This document shows, piece after piece, positions 8,701 to 16,871 of a stretch of 58,357 nucleotides of DNA. The notes beneath the pieces are model-generated. The model was not told where the DNA came from and ran no database searches. It saw nothing but the letters and a program-made list of their open reading frames with translations. Made by a program: the position numbers and the translations under genes. Within the stretch, counting starts at the first letter, position 1. Every line of letters starts with the position of its first letter. The stretch lies in the NCBI GenBank assembly GCA_964559455.1, contig CAZLHO010000012.1:1-58357 (forward strand), read 5' to 3'. Source of the DNA: CAZLHO01 sp964559455 (GTDB lineage: Bacteria; Krumholzibacteriota; Krumholzibacteriia; LZORAL124-64-63).

Positions 8701-10623
8701 CCCTACGGGGTGCGGCAGGGCATGCTCTTCTCGGGCGACGGCGAATTGATGCTGGACGAGACCCTCAGCGACCTGGACGCGGACGAGGCCGGCCTGCTCA
8801 TCGCGACGGCCCGGTCCTCGCCGCTGGTCGTGATGCAGCACGAGGGCGACGTCTTCCTGGGCACGGTGGTGCCGGTCGACCTCAGCGGCATGGGCGAGCA
8901 GGCGCCGCCGCCAGCCGCCGCCGGTGCGGGTCCCGAGGCTCCGCCGCGGGACGGCTTCTTCTTCTACCGCCAGCGGGTGGACGTCGACCTGATCGCCGGC
9001 TTGGCCGAGATCGTCCAGGGCGAGATCACGCTGCAGCTGGCCGGCGAGACGGTGCTGGCCAGCCATCCCGAGCGCGTCTTCTCGGGCGAGACGCCGCAGC
9101 TCGTGTCGCCGCGGGTCATGGAGCGGCTGCGCACGCATCCCGGCAACACCTCGCTGCACACCGAGGCGGGCAGCCGCCTCTCGTGGACGGGCATGCTGCG
9201 CCTGCCGACCCTGGTGCTGGCGGCCGGGCCGTCGGGCCTGGATCTGGGGAGCGTGCCGGCCTCGATCTCGGTGCAGTTCCCCGCGCGCGAGCGGGATTTC
9301 GTGCGCCAGCGCGAGCGGACGGTCCTTTTCCTGGCCGGCCTGGCCACGCTCATCTTCTTGACGGCGATGCTGCTGGCCCTGGCTCTGACCTGGAAGATCT
9401 TCGACCCGGTGCGCGTGCTCGTCGCCGCCACCCGGCGCCTGGCCGCCGGGGACTACGGCGCGCCCCTGCCCGAGCCCGGCCGCGACGAGGTGGGCACCCT
9501 GAGCGCTTCGTTCGGCGCCATGCGCGACGACCTGCGCGCCGCCCAGCTGACCCTGGCCGAGCGCGAGCGCTTCCTGTCCCACCTGCTCGAGAAGGTGCCG
9601 GTGGGGGTGGCCGTCTTCGACGCCGCGGAGGCGCCGGTCACCGTGAACCCCGCCGCGGAGGCGATCCTGGCCGACTTCTTCGCGGGCGGCGAGGACGGCG
9701 ACGCGCCGATGCTGGCTCCGACCGCGATCGCCGCCCTGGCGCCGCGCCTGCTGGCCGACTTCCGCAGCCGCCTGCCGCGGGGGGAGGGCGCCGCCGAGAT
9801 CCCGTCCTGGGACGGCCGGCGCACCCTGCGCGGCCGCCTGGCGCCGCTGGCCCTGCCGGGGGGCAGCAGCGACACGCTGGTGGTTTTCGAGGACGTCACC
9901 GAATTCCTGGCCAACAAGCGGCTGGCCCTGAACGCCCAGCTGGCCCGCCAGGTGGCGCACGAGGTCAAGAACCCCCTGACGCCGATCCAGCTCTCGATCC
10001 AGTTCCTGCAGCAGGCCTGGCGCGACGGCGCCGAGGACCTGGACGGCATCCTGGAGTCCACGGTCGCCCAGGTGCTGGAGCAGGTCGCCCTGCTGCGCTC
10101 GATCGCCACCGAGTTCAGCCTGCTCGGTCGCCCGGAGAGCCTGGAGTGCGCTCCGGTGGACTGGTCGGCGGTGGTGCGCGAGGTGATCGATCGCTACCGG
10201 CCGTCCGGATCGGCGGACGCCGGTCCCGCGGTGGACGAGGCGGGCGGCCCGCCGCCGCCGGTGCTGGCCCACGCCGAATCCCTGGCCAAGGTCATGGGCA
10301 ACCTCATGGAGAACTCGGTGCAGGCCCGCGGCGACGCCGCCTCCCTGGCGCTGCGCCTGCGCTGGCGGACGACGCCGGACGCGGTCGTGCTCATCTGGGC
10401 GGACAACGGTCCGGGGCTGGCGCCCGACGTGGCCGATCGGCTCTTCAATCTCTATTTTTCCACGAAGAGCCAGGGCAGCGGCCTGGGACTGTCGATCTGC
10501 CGCAACCTGCTCGAGAAGATGAACGGCCGCATCGCGCTGCGGAACCGGGACGACGGCGATACCGGGGCCGAGGCCGAACTGTCCCTGCCGCGCGCCGACG
10601 CCGGACCGCCGGAGGATCGCTGA
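5782..10623 (+). CDS. Giant multi-membrane NtrY-like sensor histidine kinase
   Basis: A 1613-residue kinase. Three hydrophobic segments lie in residues 1-86, then an extracytoplasmic region (~90-310), a block of about seven hydrophobic segments (~313-580), a second soluble sensor region (~590-850), two more helices (~855-910), a third outer region (~915-1175), and a final helix leading into HAMP (~1213-1260). A PAS-like segment (VPVGVAVFDAAEAPVTVNPA) precedes the HisKA box QVAHEVKNPLTPIQLS with phospho-accepting His1393. The ATPase domain has Asn1507 and Asn1511, DNGPGL from Asp1541, and GSGLGLSI. The catalytic part closely resembles NtrY. No receiver protein is encoded next to it. Its stop overlaps the ATG of the DUF4159 gene. 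Confidence 0.88.
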   Translation: MAPRGNVWLKAALALALVVQGVTLLDGGRVGGPGPWHGIAVAVALPAAWLLMRASSGRRRAWAVALLAAQLALAGLAGVGALVGRGDDPAWAQDRRQALAPEAARLSATVPRLTSALDSLLVLGSALPADDDPFANLAAVESRWADLVDLADREHFVLAAVLWERDARVGWTAGAFPFPPPAADSDSASIQRGTDGWYLRRQAPLPGDGGRRLELQLLLAEAIPDPGAPPVGWYQAGFGTRPRLRADVAAGGGRQPGRWRGDAQRGLTYAADLPLPGLLPGGEAASLRLVLDVPPRALADQRTRARIDILRNVLVVGAAAAFGAALGWLPVILVGLWAGRLLWAGTDLFHALLPAFSGPRLPPRPVEAASLVDPAYFATRWGAGLYASTADALATGLLVLLTVWILSRHRFARVADDATGASASEPGPGRFGARLARSLFFAAAGVVLFLGLHALADEFVANANARLIGPKAPLTFVTFWGLHLALLLHAVAAGLLLQILASRLHRRLDGPAGLMVFAGALAAAVALGTALAPAARLMLPVLLVLFWWSAGLRARLEPSLRQLALLLPLLLIVTWNYLGLAEAYDGAEFRWLQTRGEEIVTPQDDWVGFLMEDLLAEMAVVEPFPTPVAGAHAREADGIWRNWPAYVLWRTSGLDELDLPCLIEVLDADGATASLFASGFFRDYGYELGERSDWWAGQPVVPRPGEQLDLFLQTERRRYPTGDELVLRGEVQRPDAAGWVRLELPVQSRRLPTLLARLSGNESGGGGYLPRSDVDRPLLLLRGDVGGWRDAGGGGVPGPDAAPALAALMSGEAAWRELEVEGRRYRCVWRELSGGTAGEGFLLGIERPGYGDRLLDLSRLVLLSLLLLALPLPLLALPRLVIPGRRAPLGFQQRFLFIYLALGLLPLLLAGTFVNRLSREWLAENAQTQTREGLAAAGKQLQGLLAEQARALAGSDYIADLLASRLGEARPLGPYGVRQGMLFSGDGELMLDETLSDLDADEAGLLIATARSSPLVVMQHEGDVFLGTVVPVDLSGMGEQAPPPAAAGAGPEAPPRDGFFFYRQRVDVDLIAGLAEIVQGEITLQLAGETVLASHPERVFSGETPQLVSPRVMERLRTHPGNTSLHTEAGSRLSWTGMLRLPTLVLAAGPSGLDLGSVPASISVQFPARERDFVRQRERTVLFLAGLATLIFLTAMLLALALTWKIFDPVRVLVAATRRLAAGDYGAPLPEPGRDEVGTLSASFGAMRDDLRAAQLTLAERERFLSHLLEKVPVGVAVFDAAEAPVTVNPAAEAILADFFAGGEDGDAPMLAPTAIAALAPRLLADFRSRLPRGEGAAEIPSWDGRRTLRGRLAPLALPGGSSDTLVVFEDVTEFLANKRLALNAQLARQVAHEVKNPLTPIQLSIQFLQQAWRDGAEDLDGILESTVAQVLEQVALLRSIATEFSLLGRPESLECAPVDWSAVVREVIDRYRPSGSADAGPAVDEAGGPPPPVLAHAESLAKVMGNLMENSVQARGDAASLALRLRWRTTPDAVVLIWADNGPGLAPDVADRLFNLYFSTKSQGSGLGLSICRNLLEKMNGRIALRNRDDGDTGAEAELSLPRADAGPPEDR

Positions 10624-11336
10624 TGTCCGACTTCCCCTGCCGAGCCCACCCGCGGCGGCCCTGGGGCCGCCGCTGCTTCCTGGGCGCGCTGGCGCTGGCC
10701 GCCGCGCTGGGCCCGCCGCTCGCGGGCCCGGCCGCCGCCGGCGAGCCCCTGACCGTCGCCCGCCTGCACTACGGCGGGGGAGGCGACTGGTACTGCGACC
10801 CCAGCTCCCTGCCCAACTGGCTCGAGGAGTACGCGCGGCGCACGGGCGCCGCGACGGCCGCGCGCGAGGTCGTCGTGACCCTGGACAGCGAGGATCTGCA
10901 CCGCTATCCGCTGCTCTATCTGTCGGGGCACGGTAGGATCGCCCTGGACGAGACGGAGCTGGCGGCCCTGCGGCGCTACCTGGACGCCGGCGGCTTCCTG
11001 TGGGCCGACGACAACTACGGCCTGGACCCGTCCTTCCGGGAACTGGCGGCGCGCCTTTTCCCCGACGACGCCCTGGCGCCCCTGGACGCGGCGCATCCGA
11101 TCTACCACGGCTTCTACGACCTGCCGGGGCTGCCCAAGATCCACGAGCACGACGGGGAGCCGGCGCAGGGCTTCGGCGTGCATCGCGGCGGCCGGCTGGT
11201 CGTCTTCTACTCCTATTCCAGCGACATCGGCGACGGCCTGGAGGACGCCGGGGTCCACGGCGACGCGCCGGCCCTGCGCGAGGCGGCGGCGCGGATGGCG
11301 GTCAACGTGCTGGACTACGCCCTGCACCACCCCTGA
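10623..11336 (+). CDS. DUF4159 domain protein, exported
   Basis: A 237-residue protein. After a signal segment the chain reads LHYGGGGDWYCDPSSLPNW, YPLLYLSGHG, GGFLWADDNYG, HPIYHGFYDLPGLPKIHEH and FYSYSSDIGDG, the conserved pattern of DUF4159. The fold is thought to be related to glutamine-amidotransferase-like or Bat-operon domains, but the function is unknown. The leader GRRCFLGALALAAALG has a twin-arginine followed by x-F-L, so export through Tat is possible. The start ATG overlaps the kinase stop by one base (TGATG) and the DUF4175 gene begins 13 bases downstream, indicating tight coupling. Confidence 0.85.
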   Translation: MSDFPCRAHPRRPWGRRCFLGALALAAALGPPLAGPAAAGEPLTVARLHYGGGGDWYCDPSSLPNWLEEYARRTGAATAAREVVVTLDSEDLHRYPLLYLSGHGRIALDETELAALRRYLDAGGFLWADDNYGLDPSFRELAARLFPDDALAPLDAAHPIYHGFYDLPGLPKIHEHDGEPAQGFGVHRGGRLVVFYSYSSDIGDGLEDAGVHGDAPALREAAARMAVNVLDYALHHP

Positions 11337-11349
11337 GCGAGGTTTCGCG

Positions 11350-14300
11350 GTGAAGACCGGCGCCGACAAGCTGAGGTTCCAGCGCATCCTGCGCCGCCAC
11401 CTGGCGGGAGCGCGGGCGCGCTTCCTGCTGGTCGGTTTGGCCGAGTGGCTGGGGGCCGTCGCGGCGACGGCGGGCTGGACGCTGCTGTTGGCCGGGTTGC
11501 CGGGGAGCCTGCCTGCTCCGGTGAGGATCGTGATGCTGGCGCTGGCGGCGGTCCCGGTCGTCCTCGTCGCCCGGCGCGCGCTGCTGCGGCCGCTGGCGCG
11601 GCTGGGCGGCCTGCGCCGCTTCGCCCGCGCGCTCGAGCGGCGGGGCGATTTCCACAACCAGATCGTCGCCGCCGAGGAGGCGTCGCGCCTGCCGGCGCGC
11701 TGGGATCGCCGGGCGGGTGTCTCCGAGGCCCTGGTGTCCCGTCTGCTCGCCGCGGCGGCCGGCCGCGTGGCGACGCTGGACCCCCGCCGCCTATTGCCGG
11801 TGCCCGACGCCGCCGGCCGCGTGGCCGCCTTCGCCGTGGCCGCGCTCTGCCTGGCCTGGATCGTCGTGGTCCAGCCGCCGGTGGTCGTCCGGGGCTGGCA
11901 GCGGCTCTCCGATCCCCTGCGCCCGGAGAATCCCGCGCCCGCGTCCGGCCTCTACCTGGAAGCGGGCCCCGAAACCGTCGCCGCCGGCGGCGATCTCCTG
12001 CTCGCGGCGCGCGATTTCGGATCGCCGCGGGGACCGGTGGTCTGCGAGGTCCGCTTCGGCCGGGCCGACTGGACGTCGTTGCCGGCGGCTCCCGACAGCG
12101 CCGCCGAAGGTCCGTTCCATCGCTACACGACCCGCATCGAGCGCGTCACCGACCCGCTGGCCTACCGCTTCCGGCGCGACGGGCTGGTCACCCCGGAGCG
12201 CCGGGTCGAGGTGCTCCACCCCCCGCTGCTGACCGGCTTCGCCGCCCGCGTCGAGCCGCCGGCCTACACGCGTTTGCCGGCCGCGGACCACCCTCGCGTG
12301 CCTGCGCGCCTGCGCGTCCCCGAGGGCAGCCGCGTCGCCTGGCGCGGCAGGGTCGACCGCCCCGTCGCCAGGGCCTTCGCGGCAACCGGCGCCGGCGACA
12401 CCTTGGACTTCACCGTCCGCGGCGATTCGCTGGCCCGCGCCGGGCGCATCGACGAGCCGCTCTCGTTCACCCTCCACCTGGAGGATGAGCGCGGCCTGCG
12501 CGGCGGCGGCGGCCTGGGCTACGAGCTGCTGATCGTTCCCGACGCGCAGCCCCGCGCGCGGCTCCTGCGGCCCGATGACGACGGCCTGCTGCCGCTGGAC
12601 GGCCGCATCGTCCTGCGGGCCGAGGTCGAGGACGACTTCGGCCTGGAGGGTGTCGCCCTGCAGTACCGCAGCCTCGACGAGACGGTGATCCTGGCTGACG
12701 ACGAGGCCGCCTGGATCCCGATCCCGTTGACGCCCCCGCCCGCCGACGCCGCGGCGCCTCGCGAGGCCGTCTCGCCCCTGGGGCGGGCCGCGATGACCCT
12801 GCTCGGTCCCGAGCCTCCCGCGGCCGCGGCCGCGAAGGCCTGGGACCTGCTCCTGGACGCCGGCGACCTGGACCTGGTGCCGGGCGACGTGCTCCGGCTG
12901 CGCCTGGTGGCGCTGGACAACCGCCGCCCCGGACCGCCGGGGCGGGGGGTCTCGCGCGAGATCCTGTTGACGGTCCCGTCGGCCGCCGAGGTGCTGGCCG
13001 AGGAGAGCGCGACCGAAGCCGATCGCCTGGCCGACCTCGAGGAGCTCCGGGAGCGCAGCGCGCGCATGTCCGCCGACCTGGAGCGCATCGAGCGGGAGCT
13101 GCGCCGCGATCCCGAGCCTGATTTCGCCCGCCGCCAGGAGATGGAGGGGGCCGTCGCCCGCCAGGACCAGCTGCAGCAGGAGCTCTCGGCCATGGCCAAC
13201 GCCCTGCGGCAGGATCTCGATGACCTGGCGGCGCGCAACCTGACCTCGGTGCCCCTGCTCGAGAAGATGGAGGAGGTGGCGGCGCTCCTGGACGCCCTGC
13301 AGAGCGAGGAGCTTGACCGTCTCCGCGAGCGGATGCGCGAGGCGATGGACCGCCTGGCGCCCGAGGAGATCCGCGAGGCGATCGAGGACGTGGCCCGGAG
13401 GCAGCAGGAATTCGCCGAGCGCCTGGACCGGGCGATCGCCCTGCTGCGCGAGATGCAGCGCCAGCAGGAGCTCGAGGGCCTGACGGCCATGATCGAGCGG
13501 ATGATCCGTGAGCAGCAGGAGCTGATCGACGCCGCGGCCGAAAGCGAGCCCCAGGCCCAGGGGGAGCGGCCCGAACAGGGAGATCCCGGCGATCAGGAGC
13601 AGCTCAGCAGCGAGGCCGCCGAGCAGGCCCGCCGGCAGGAGGCCCTGGCCCGGGAGCTGGCGCGTCTGGAGGAGCGCCTGCAGGAACTCCTGGAGCGCGC
13701 CCTCTCGGAACGCGCTCCCTCCGCTGACGGATCGCCGCGGCCCTCGGACGAGGCCCTGGAAAAGGCCCTGCGCGAGGCTCTCGCCGAACTGGCCGAGGAA
13801 GCGGCCGAGTCGTCGATGGACGAGGCCGCGCGCCGCCTGGATGAGCAGAGCTTCGACGAGGCCGGGAAGAGCCAGCGCGAGGCCATGCGCTCGCTGGCGT
13901 CGCTCTACAGCGTGCTGCGCCGGGGTCAGGAGTCCATGGAGGCGGCGATGGAGCAGCACGTCGTCGAGGGCCTGCGCGGCCTGGCCTTCGACGTCATCGC
14001 CCTCTCGCGGCGCCAGGAGGAGATCGCCGCCCGCATTCCCGGCGACCTCTCGGGCCTGCGGGCGACCGGGCTGACGCGCGGGCAGGGCCGGGTCCTGCGC
14101 GCCACGCGATCCCTGCGCGAGCGCGTGCGCGAGGTGCTGGGCATGTCCCCGATGATCTCCGGCCGCCTGATCGCGGACCTGGACCGCGTGACCGAGCTCC
14201 AGGACGCCTCGCTGCGCAACCTCGAGGCGGGCTGGGGCTCGCAGGCGCGGGAGTCCGCCCGCGACGGCCTGGGCGCCATGAACCGTTTCGTGATCAACCT

Positions 14301-14928
14301 GCTGACCAGCGCCCAGTCGGTGTCGCAGGGGGGCTCCGGGGGCATGCCCTCGCCCGCCTTCAGCCAGCGCCTGCAGCAGATGGCGAGGGAGCAGGCCGGA
14401 CTGAACGGACTGTCCGATATGCTCAACAGGCAGCGCCGGGCCAACGGCCTCAGCGAGGAGACGCGGGCGGGCATGGAGCGCTTGCGCGGCGACCAGCAGC
14501 GCCTGGCCCGGGGCATGGCCGAGCTGGCCGAACGGGAGGGCCGGGAGGCCGCCGACGAGCGGCGCCTGCTGGGGGATCTCGAGGACCTGGCCGCCGAGAT
14601 GGAGAGCGTGGTGCGGGACCTGGGCGAGGGCGTCCTGGACGACGACGTGCTCCGCCGGCAGGAGCGCATCCTGAGCCGCATGCTCGATGCGCACAACTCC
14701 GTCCGGGAACGCGATTTCTCGACGCGGCGCGAGAGCCGCGGCGCGGTGGGCTCCTACGCGCCCCAGCGCGGGGAGACCGGGCCGCCGCCGGACGCCGGCG
14801 ACACCGACGCCTTCGAATTGAGGCGCCGACGCATCGAACAGCTGCCCCTGGAATACCGCGATCTCGTGCGCCGCTATTTCCGGGCCCTGGAGCGCGCGCG
14901 GGCCGAGGAAGCGGGAGGGGAGTCATGA
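11350..14928 (+). CDS. DUF4175-like membrane protein with long coiled coil
   Basis: A 1192-residue protein starting at GTG. Residues 20-85 contain two membrane segments and ~155-180 a third (AAFAVAALCLAWIVVVQPP). Residues ~190-545 are strand-rich and Pro/Gly-rich, likely tandem Ig-like domains (ITGF, EPPAYTRLP, VEDDFGLEGVALQYRS). From ~555 to the end the protein is charged and Gln/Glu/Arg-rich and predicted to be helical coiled coil. This arrangement matches DUF4175 proteins, which often sit beside DUF4159 genes in FCB and alphaproteobacterial genomes. It is probably anchored in the inner membrane with a large periplasmic part. The function is unknown. Its stop overlaps the start of the TPR gene (ATGA). 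Confidence 0.75.
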   Translation: MKTGADKLRFQRILRRHLAGARARFLLVGLAEWLGAVAATAGWTLLLAGLPGSLPAPVRIVMLALAAVPVVLVARRALLRPLARLGGLRRFARALERRGDFHNQIVAAEEASRLPARWDRRAGVSEALVSRLLAAAAGRVATLDPRRLLPVPDAAGRVAAFAVAALCLAWIVVVQPPVVVRGWQRLSDPLRPENPAPASGLYLEAGPETVAAGGDLLLAARDFGSPRGPVVCEVRFGRADWTSLPAAPDSAAEGPFHRYTTRIERVTDPLAYRFRRDGLVTPERRVEVLHPPLLTGFAARVEPPAYTRLPAADHPRVPARLRVPEGSRVAWRGRVDRPVARAFAATGAGDTLDFTVRGDSLARAGRIDEPLSFTLHLEDERGLRGGGGLGYELLIVPDAQPRARLLRPDDDGLLPLDGRIVLRAEVEDDFGLEGVALQYRSLDETVILADDEAAWIPIPLTPPPADAAAPREAVSPLGRAAMTLLGPEPPAAAAAKAWDLLLDAGDLDLVPGDVLRLRLVALDNRRPGPPGRGVSREILLTVPSAAEVLAEESATEADRLADLEELRERSARMSADLERIERELRRDPEPDFARRQEMEGAVARQDQLQQELSAMANALRQDLDDLAARNLTSVPLLEKMEEVAALLDALQSEELDRLRERMREAMDRLAPEEIREAIEDVARRQQEFAERLDRAIALLREMQRQQELEGLTAMIERMIREQQELIDAAAESEPQAQGERPEQGDPGDQEQLSSEAAEQARRQEALARELARLEERLQELLERALSERAPSADGSPRPSDEALEKALREALAELAEEAAESSMDEAARRLDEQSFDEAGKSQREAMRSLASLYSVLRRGQESMEAAMEQHVVEGLRGLAFDVIALSRRQEEIAARIPGDLSGLRATGLTRGQGRVLRATRSLRERVREVLGMSPMISGRLIADLDRVTELQDASLRNLEAGWGSQARESARDGLGAMNRFVINLLTSAQSVSQGGSGGMPSPAFSQRLQQMAREQAGLNGLSDMLNRQRRANGLSEETRAGMERLRGDQQRLARGMAELAEREGREAADERRLLGDLEDLAAEMESVVRDLGEGVLDDDVLRRQERILSRMLDAHNSVRERDFSTRRESRGAVGSYAPQRGETGPPPDAGDTDAFELRRRRIEQLPLEYRDLVRRYFRALERARAEEAGGES

Positions 14929-16871
14929 GGACCGGCAGGCTGATCCTGCCCGGCGCGACCGGGCTCCTCATGGTGCTCTGCGCGCTCTGCGCGTTCTGCG
15001 GGCCCGCCGCCGGTCCGGTCGCCGCCCAGCAGGGGCTGCCGGGCTTCGAGATGACCGCCCCGCGCGGGAACTGGCGCCAGCGCCTGCCCGAGCTGGACCG
15101 GCTGCTGGGGCTGGAGCAGACGATCCGCGCGGCCGAATTGCTGCAGCGGCTGGCCGCGGCCGGCGCCCCCGAGTCCGCGCTGATGTCCCGGCGCGCCCGG
15201 CTGGCCCAGCTGCAGGGGGATCACGAACGGGCCGTGGCGCTCTGCGAGGAGGGCCTGGTCATGACCCCCGACGCGCCGCGCCTGCTGCGTCGCCTCGCCG
15301 AATCGCTGCTGACCCTGGGCCGCCTGGACGAGACCGCGACCGTCTTCGACCGCATCCTGGCCTCGTCGTCCAACCCGGGCGGAGTCGTGCCCGCGCTGGT
15401 CAACGCCTGGCGCGTCGCCGGCCACCCCGAACGCGGCCTGGCTCTCTGCGACTCCCTGCTGGCGGCGGGCGGCCGCTGGCGCGCGCTGCCCCGACTGCGG
15501 GCCGCCTGCCTCGTCGAATCCGGCGACGTGGCGCAGGGGACGCTGGCCTTCGCGCAGACCCTGATCGACAACCCCCTGAACCTGCCCCTGGTCCGCGCCG
15601 AGGCCCTCGACCTGCTCGGCGGACGCGACGCCCGCGACCTCGCAGCCTCGGTCCTGGACACGATCGCCGGACCGACCTGGGATCTGCGGGCGGTGCTGTC
15701 GCTGCGGGTGGACCTGCACCTGCAGCGCGGGGACGCCGCCGCCGCCCGGGCCGCGGTCGTCCCGCTGCACGAGACGCCCCAGGGAGGATCCTTCCTGCTG
15801 CAGAACGTGGCCCTGCTGGTCCGCGAGGCCGAGCTGATGGACGACGGGCCGGCGCGCACCGCGACCTACGTCTGGTCCCTCACGGTGCTGGAGGATCTGC
15901 TCGACCGGGGCAGCGTGTCGTCCGGGCTGCGGCCGCGCGTGCTCGACACCCTGGCCGGCGCCTGCGAGGCCGCCCTGGCCGCCGGCCTGCTCGACACGGA
16001 CCCGGAACTGGCGGTGGCCCGGCTCGAAGAAGTGCTCGAGCGGGTGCGCCGGGGCAGCCCGGGATCGAGCCGGCTCTACACCGCCCAGATCTCGCTGGCG
16101 CGCTTCGTCCGGGACGAGTTGCGCCGTCCGGAGCGGGCGGCCGCCCAGCTGGAGCGCCTGCTCGTGGACCTGGACCTGCCCCTGGAGGGCGTCGCCCTCT
16201 GCCGCCTGGAACTCGGCGTCAGCCATCTGGCCGCCGGCGACAGCAGCCGCGCCCGAACCGTCCTGACCCGCCTGGGCCGCAGCCCGCGCTTTCCCGAGGC
16301 CGCGGGCCACGCCCACTACCTGCTGGCGCGGCTGGACATGGCCCAGGGGCACTGGGAGACGGCCCGCGACCGCTTCGCCAGCGTGGCCCTGGACAATCCC
16401 CGCGCCGACTTCGCCAACGACGCCCTGGACCTGGGCCTGCTGCTGGCCGAGGAGCTCGAGAATCCGGTGGGGGGCCCGCCGACCCTGATCCGCTACGCCC
16501 CGGTGGCGTTGCAGGAACTGATGGACCGACCCGATTCGCTGCGCGCGGCGCTGGCCGAATTCGTGGAGTGGGCGGGGACGGCCCTGGACACGTCGTCGCC
16601 CCAGCCCCTGCTCGAACGCGCGCTCTACGCGCTGGCCCTGGCCCGCCGCGACTCCGGCGAGATCGATGCCGCGCTGGCGCTCTGCGATCGCATCGTCCTC
16701 GACCACCCCGACGGCCGCTATCCGGATCGGGCCCTGGCCCTGAAGGGCGAGATGCTCGAGGCGGACGGCCGCGGCGACGAGGCCCGCCTGGCCTGGGAGC
16801 GCCTGCTGCTGCAGTACCCCGACGCCATGATCGCCGAGGACGTCCGCGAAAGTCTCAGGAGGTTGCCGTGA
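14925..16871 (+). CDS. Exported TPR-repeat protein
   Basis: A 648-residue protein. The N-terminus (RLILPGATGLLMVLCALCAFCGPAAG...VAAQQ) looks like a signal peptide. The rest is helical, with tetratricopeptide-like pairs, most clearly AELLQRLAAAG...LAQLQGDHERAVALCEEGL, LAESLLTLGRLDETATVFDRIL, and the C-terminal DSGEIDAALALCDRIVLDHPDGRYPDRALALKGE. It is probably a periplasmic scaffold. Its start overlaps the DUF4175 stop by four bases, and its own stop overlaps the GTG start of the following gene, so translation of the three is likely coupled. No enzymatic motif is visible. Confidence 0.75.
   Translation: MRTGRLILPGATGLLMVLCALCAFCGPAAGPVAAQQGLPGFEMTAPRGNWRQRLPELDRLLGLEQTIRAAELLQRLAAAGAPESALMSRRARLAQLQGDHERAVALCEEGLVMTPDAPRLLRRLAESLLTLGRLDETATVFDRILASSSNPGGVVPALVNAWRVAGHPERGLALCDSLLAAGGRWRALPRLRAACLVESGDVAQGTLAFAQTLIDNPLNLPLVRAEALDLLGGRDARDLAASVLDTIAGPTWDLRAVLSLRVDLHLQRGDAAAARAAVVPLHETPQGGSFLLQNVALLVREAELMDDGPARTATYVWSLTVLEDLLDRGSVSSGLRPRVLDTLAGACEAALAAGLLDTDPELAVARLEEVLERVRRGSPGSSRLYTAQISLARFVRDELRRPERAAAQLERLLVDLDLPLEGVALCRLELGVSHLAAGDSSRARTVLTRLGRSPRFPEAAGHAHYLLARLDMAQGHWETARDRFASVALDNPRADFANDALDLGLLLAEELENPVGGPPTLIRYAPVALQELMDRPDSLRAALAEFVEWAGTALDTSSPQPLLERALYALALARRDSGEIDAALALCDRIVLDHPDGRYPDRALALKGEMLEADGRGDEARLAWERLLLQYPDAMIAEDVRESLRRLP

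Noticed and set aside
5173..10272. A 1699-codon open frame on the minus strand
   Set aside because: It lies antisense to the kinase gene and is Gly/Arg/Gln/Ala low-complexity, as expected from high-GC coding DNA read backwards; no family motifs.
11791..14694. A 967-codon minus-strand open frame
   Set aside because: Antisense to the DUF4175-like gene, low complexity, no start signal; the plus-strand frame has clear domains and overlaps its neighbours properly.
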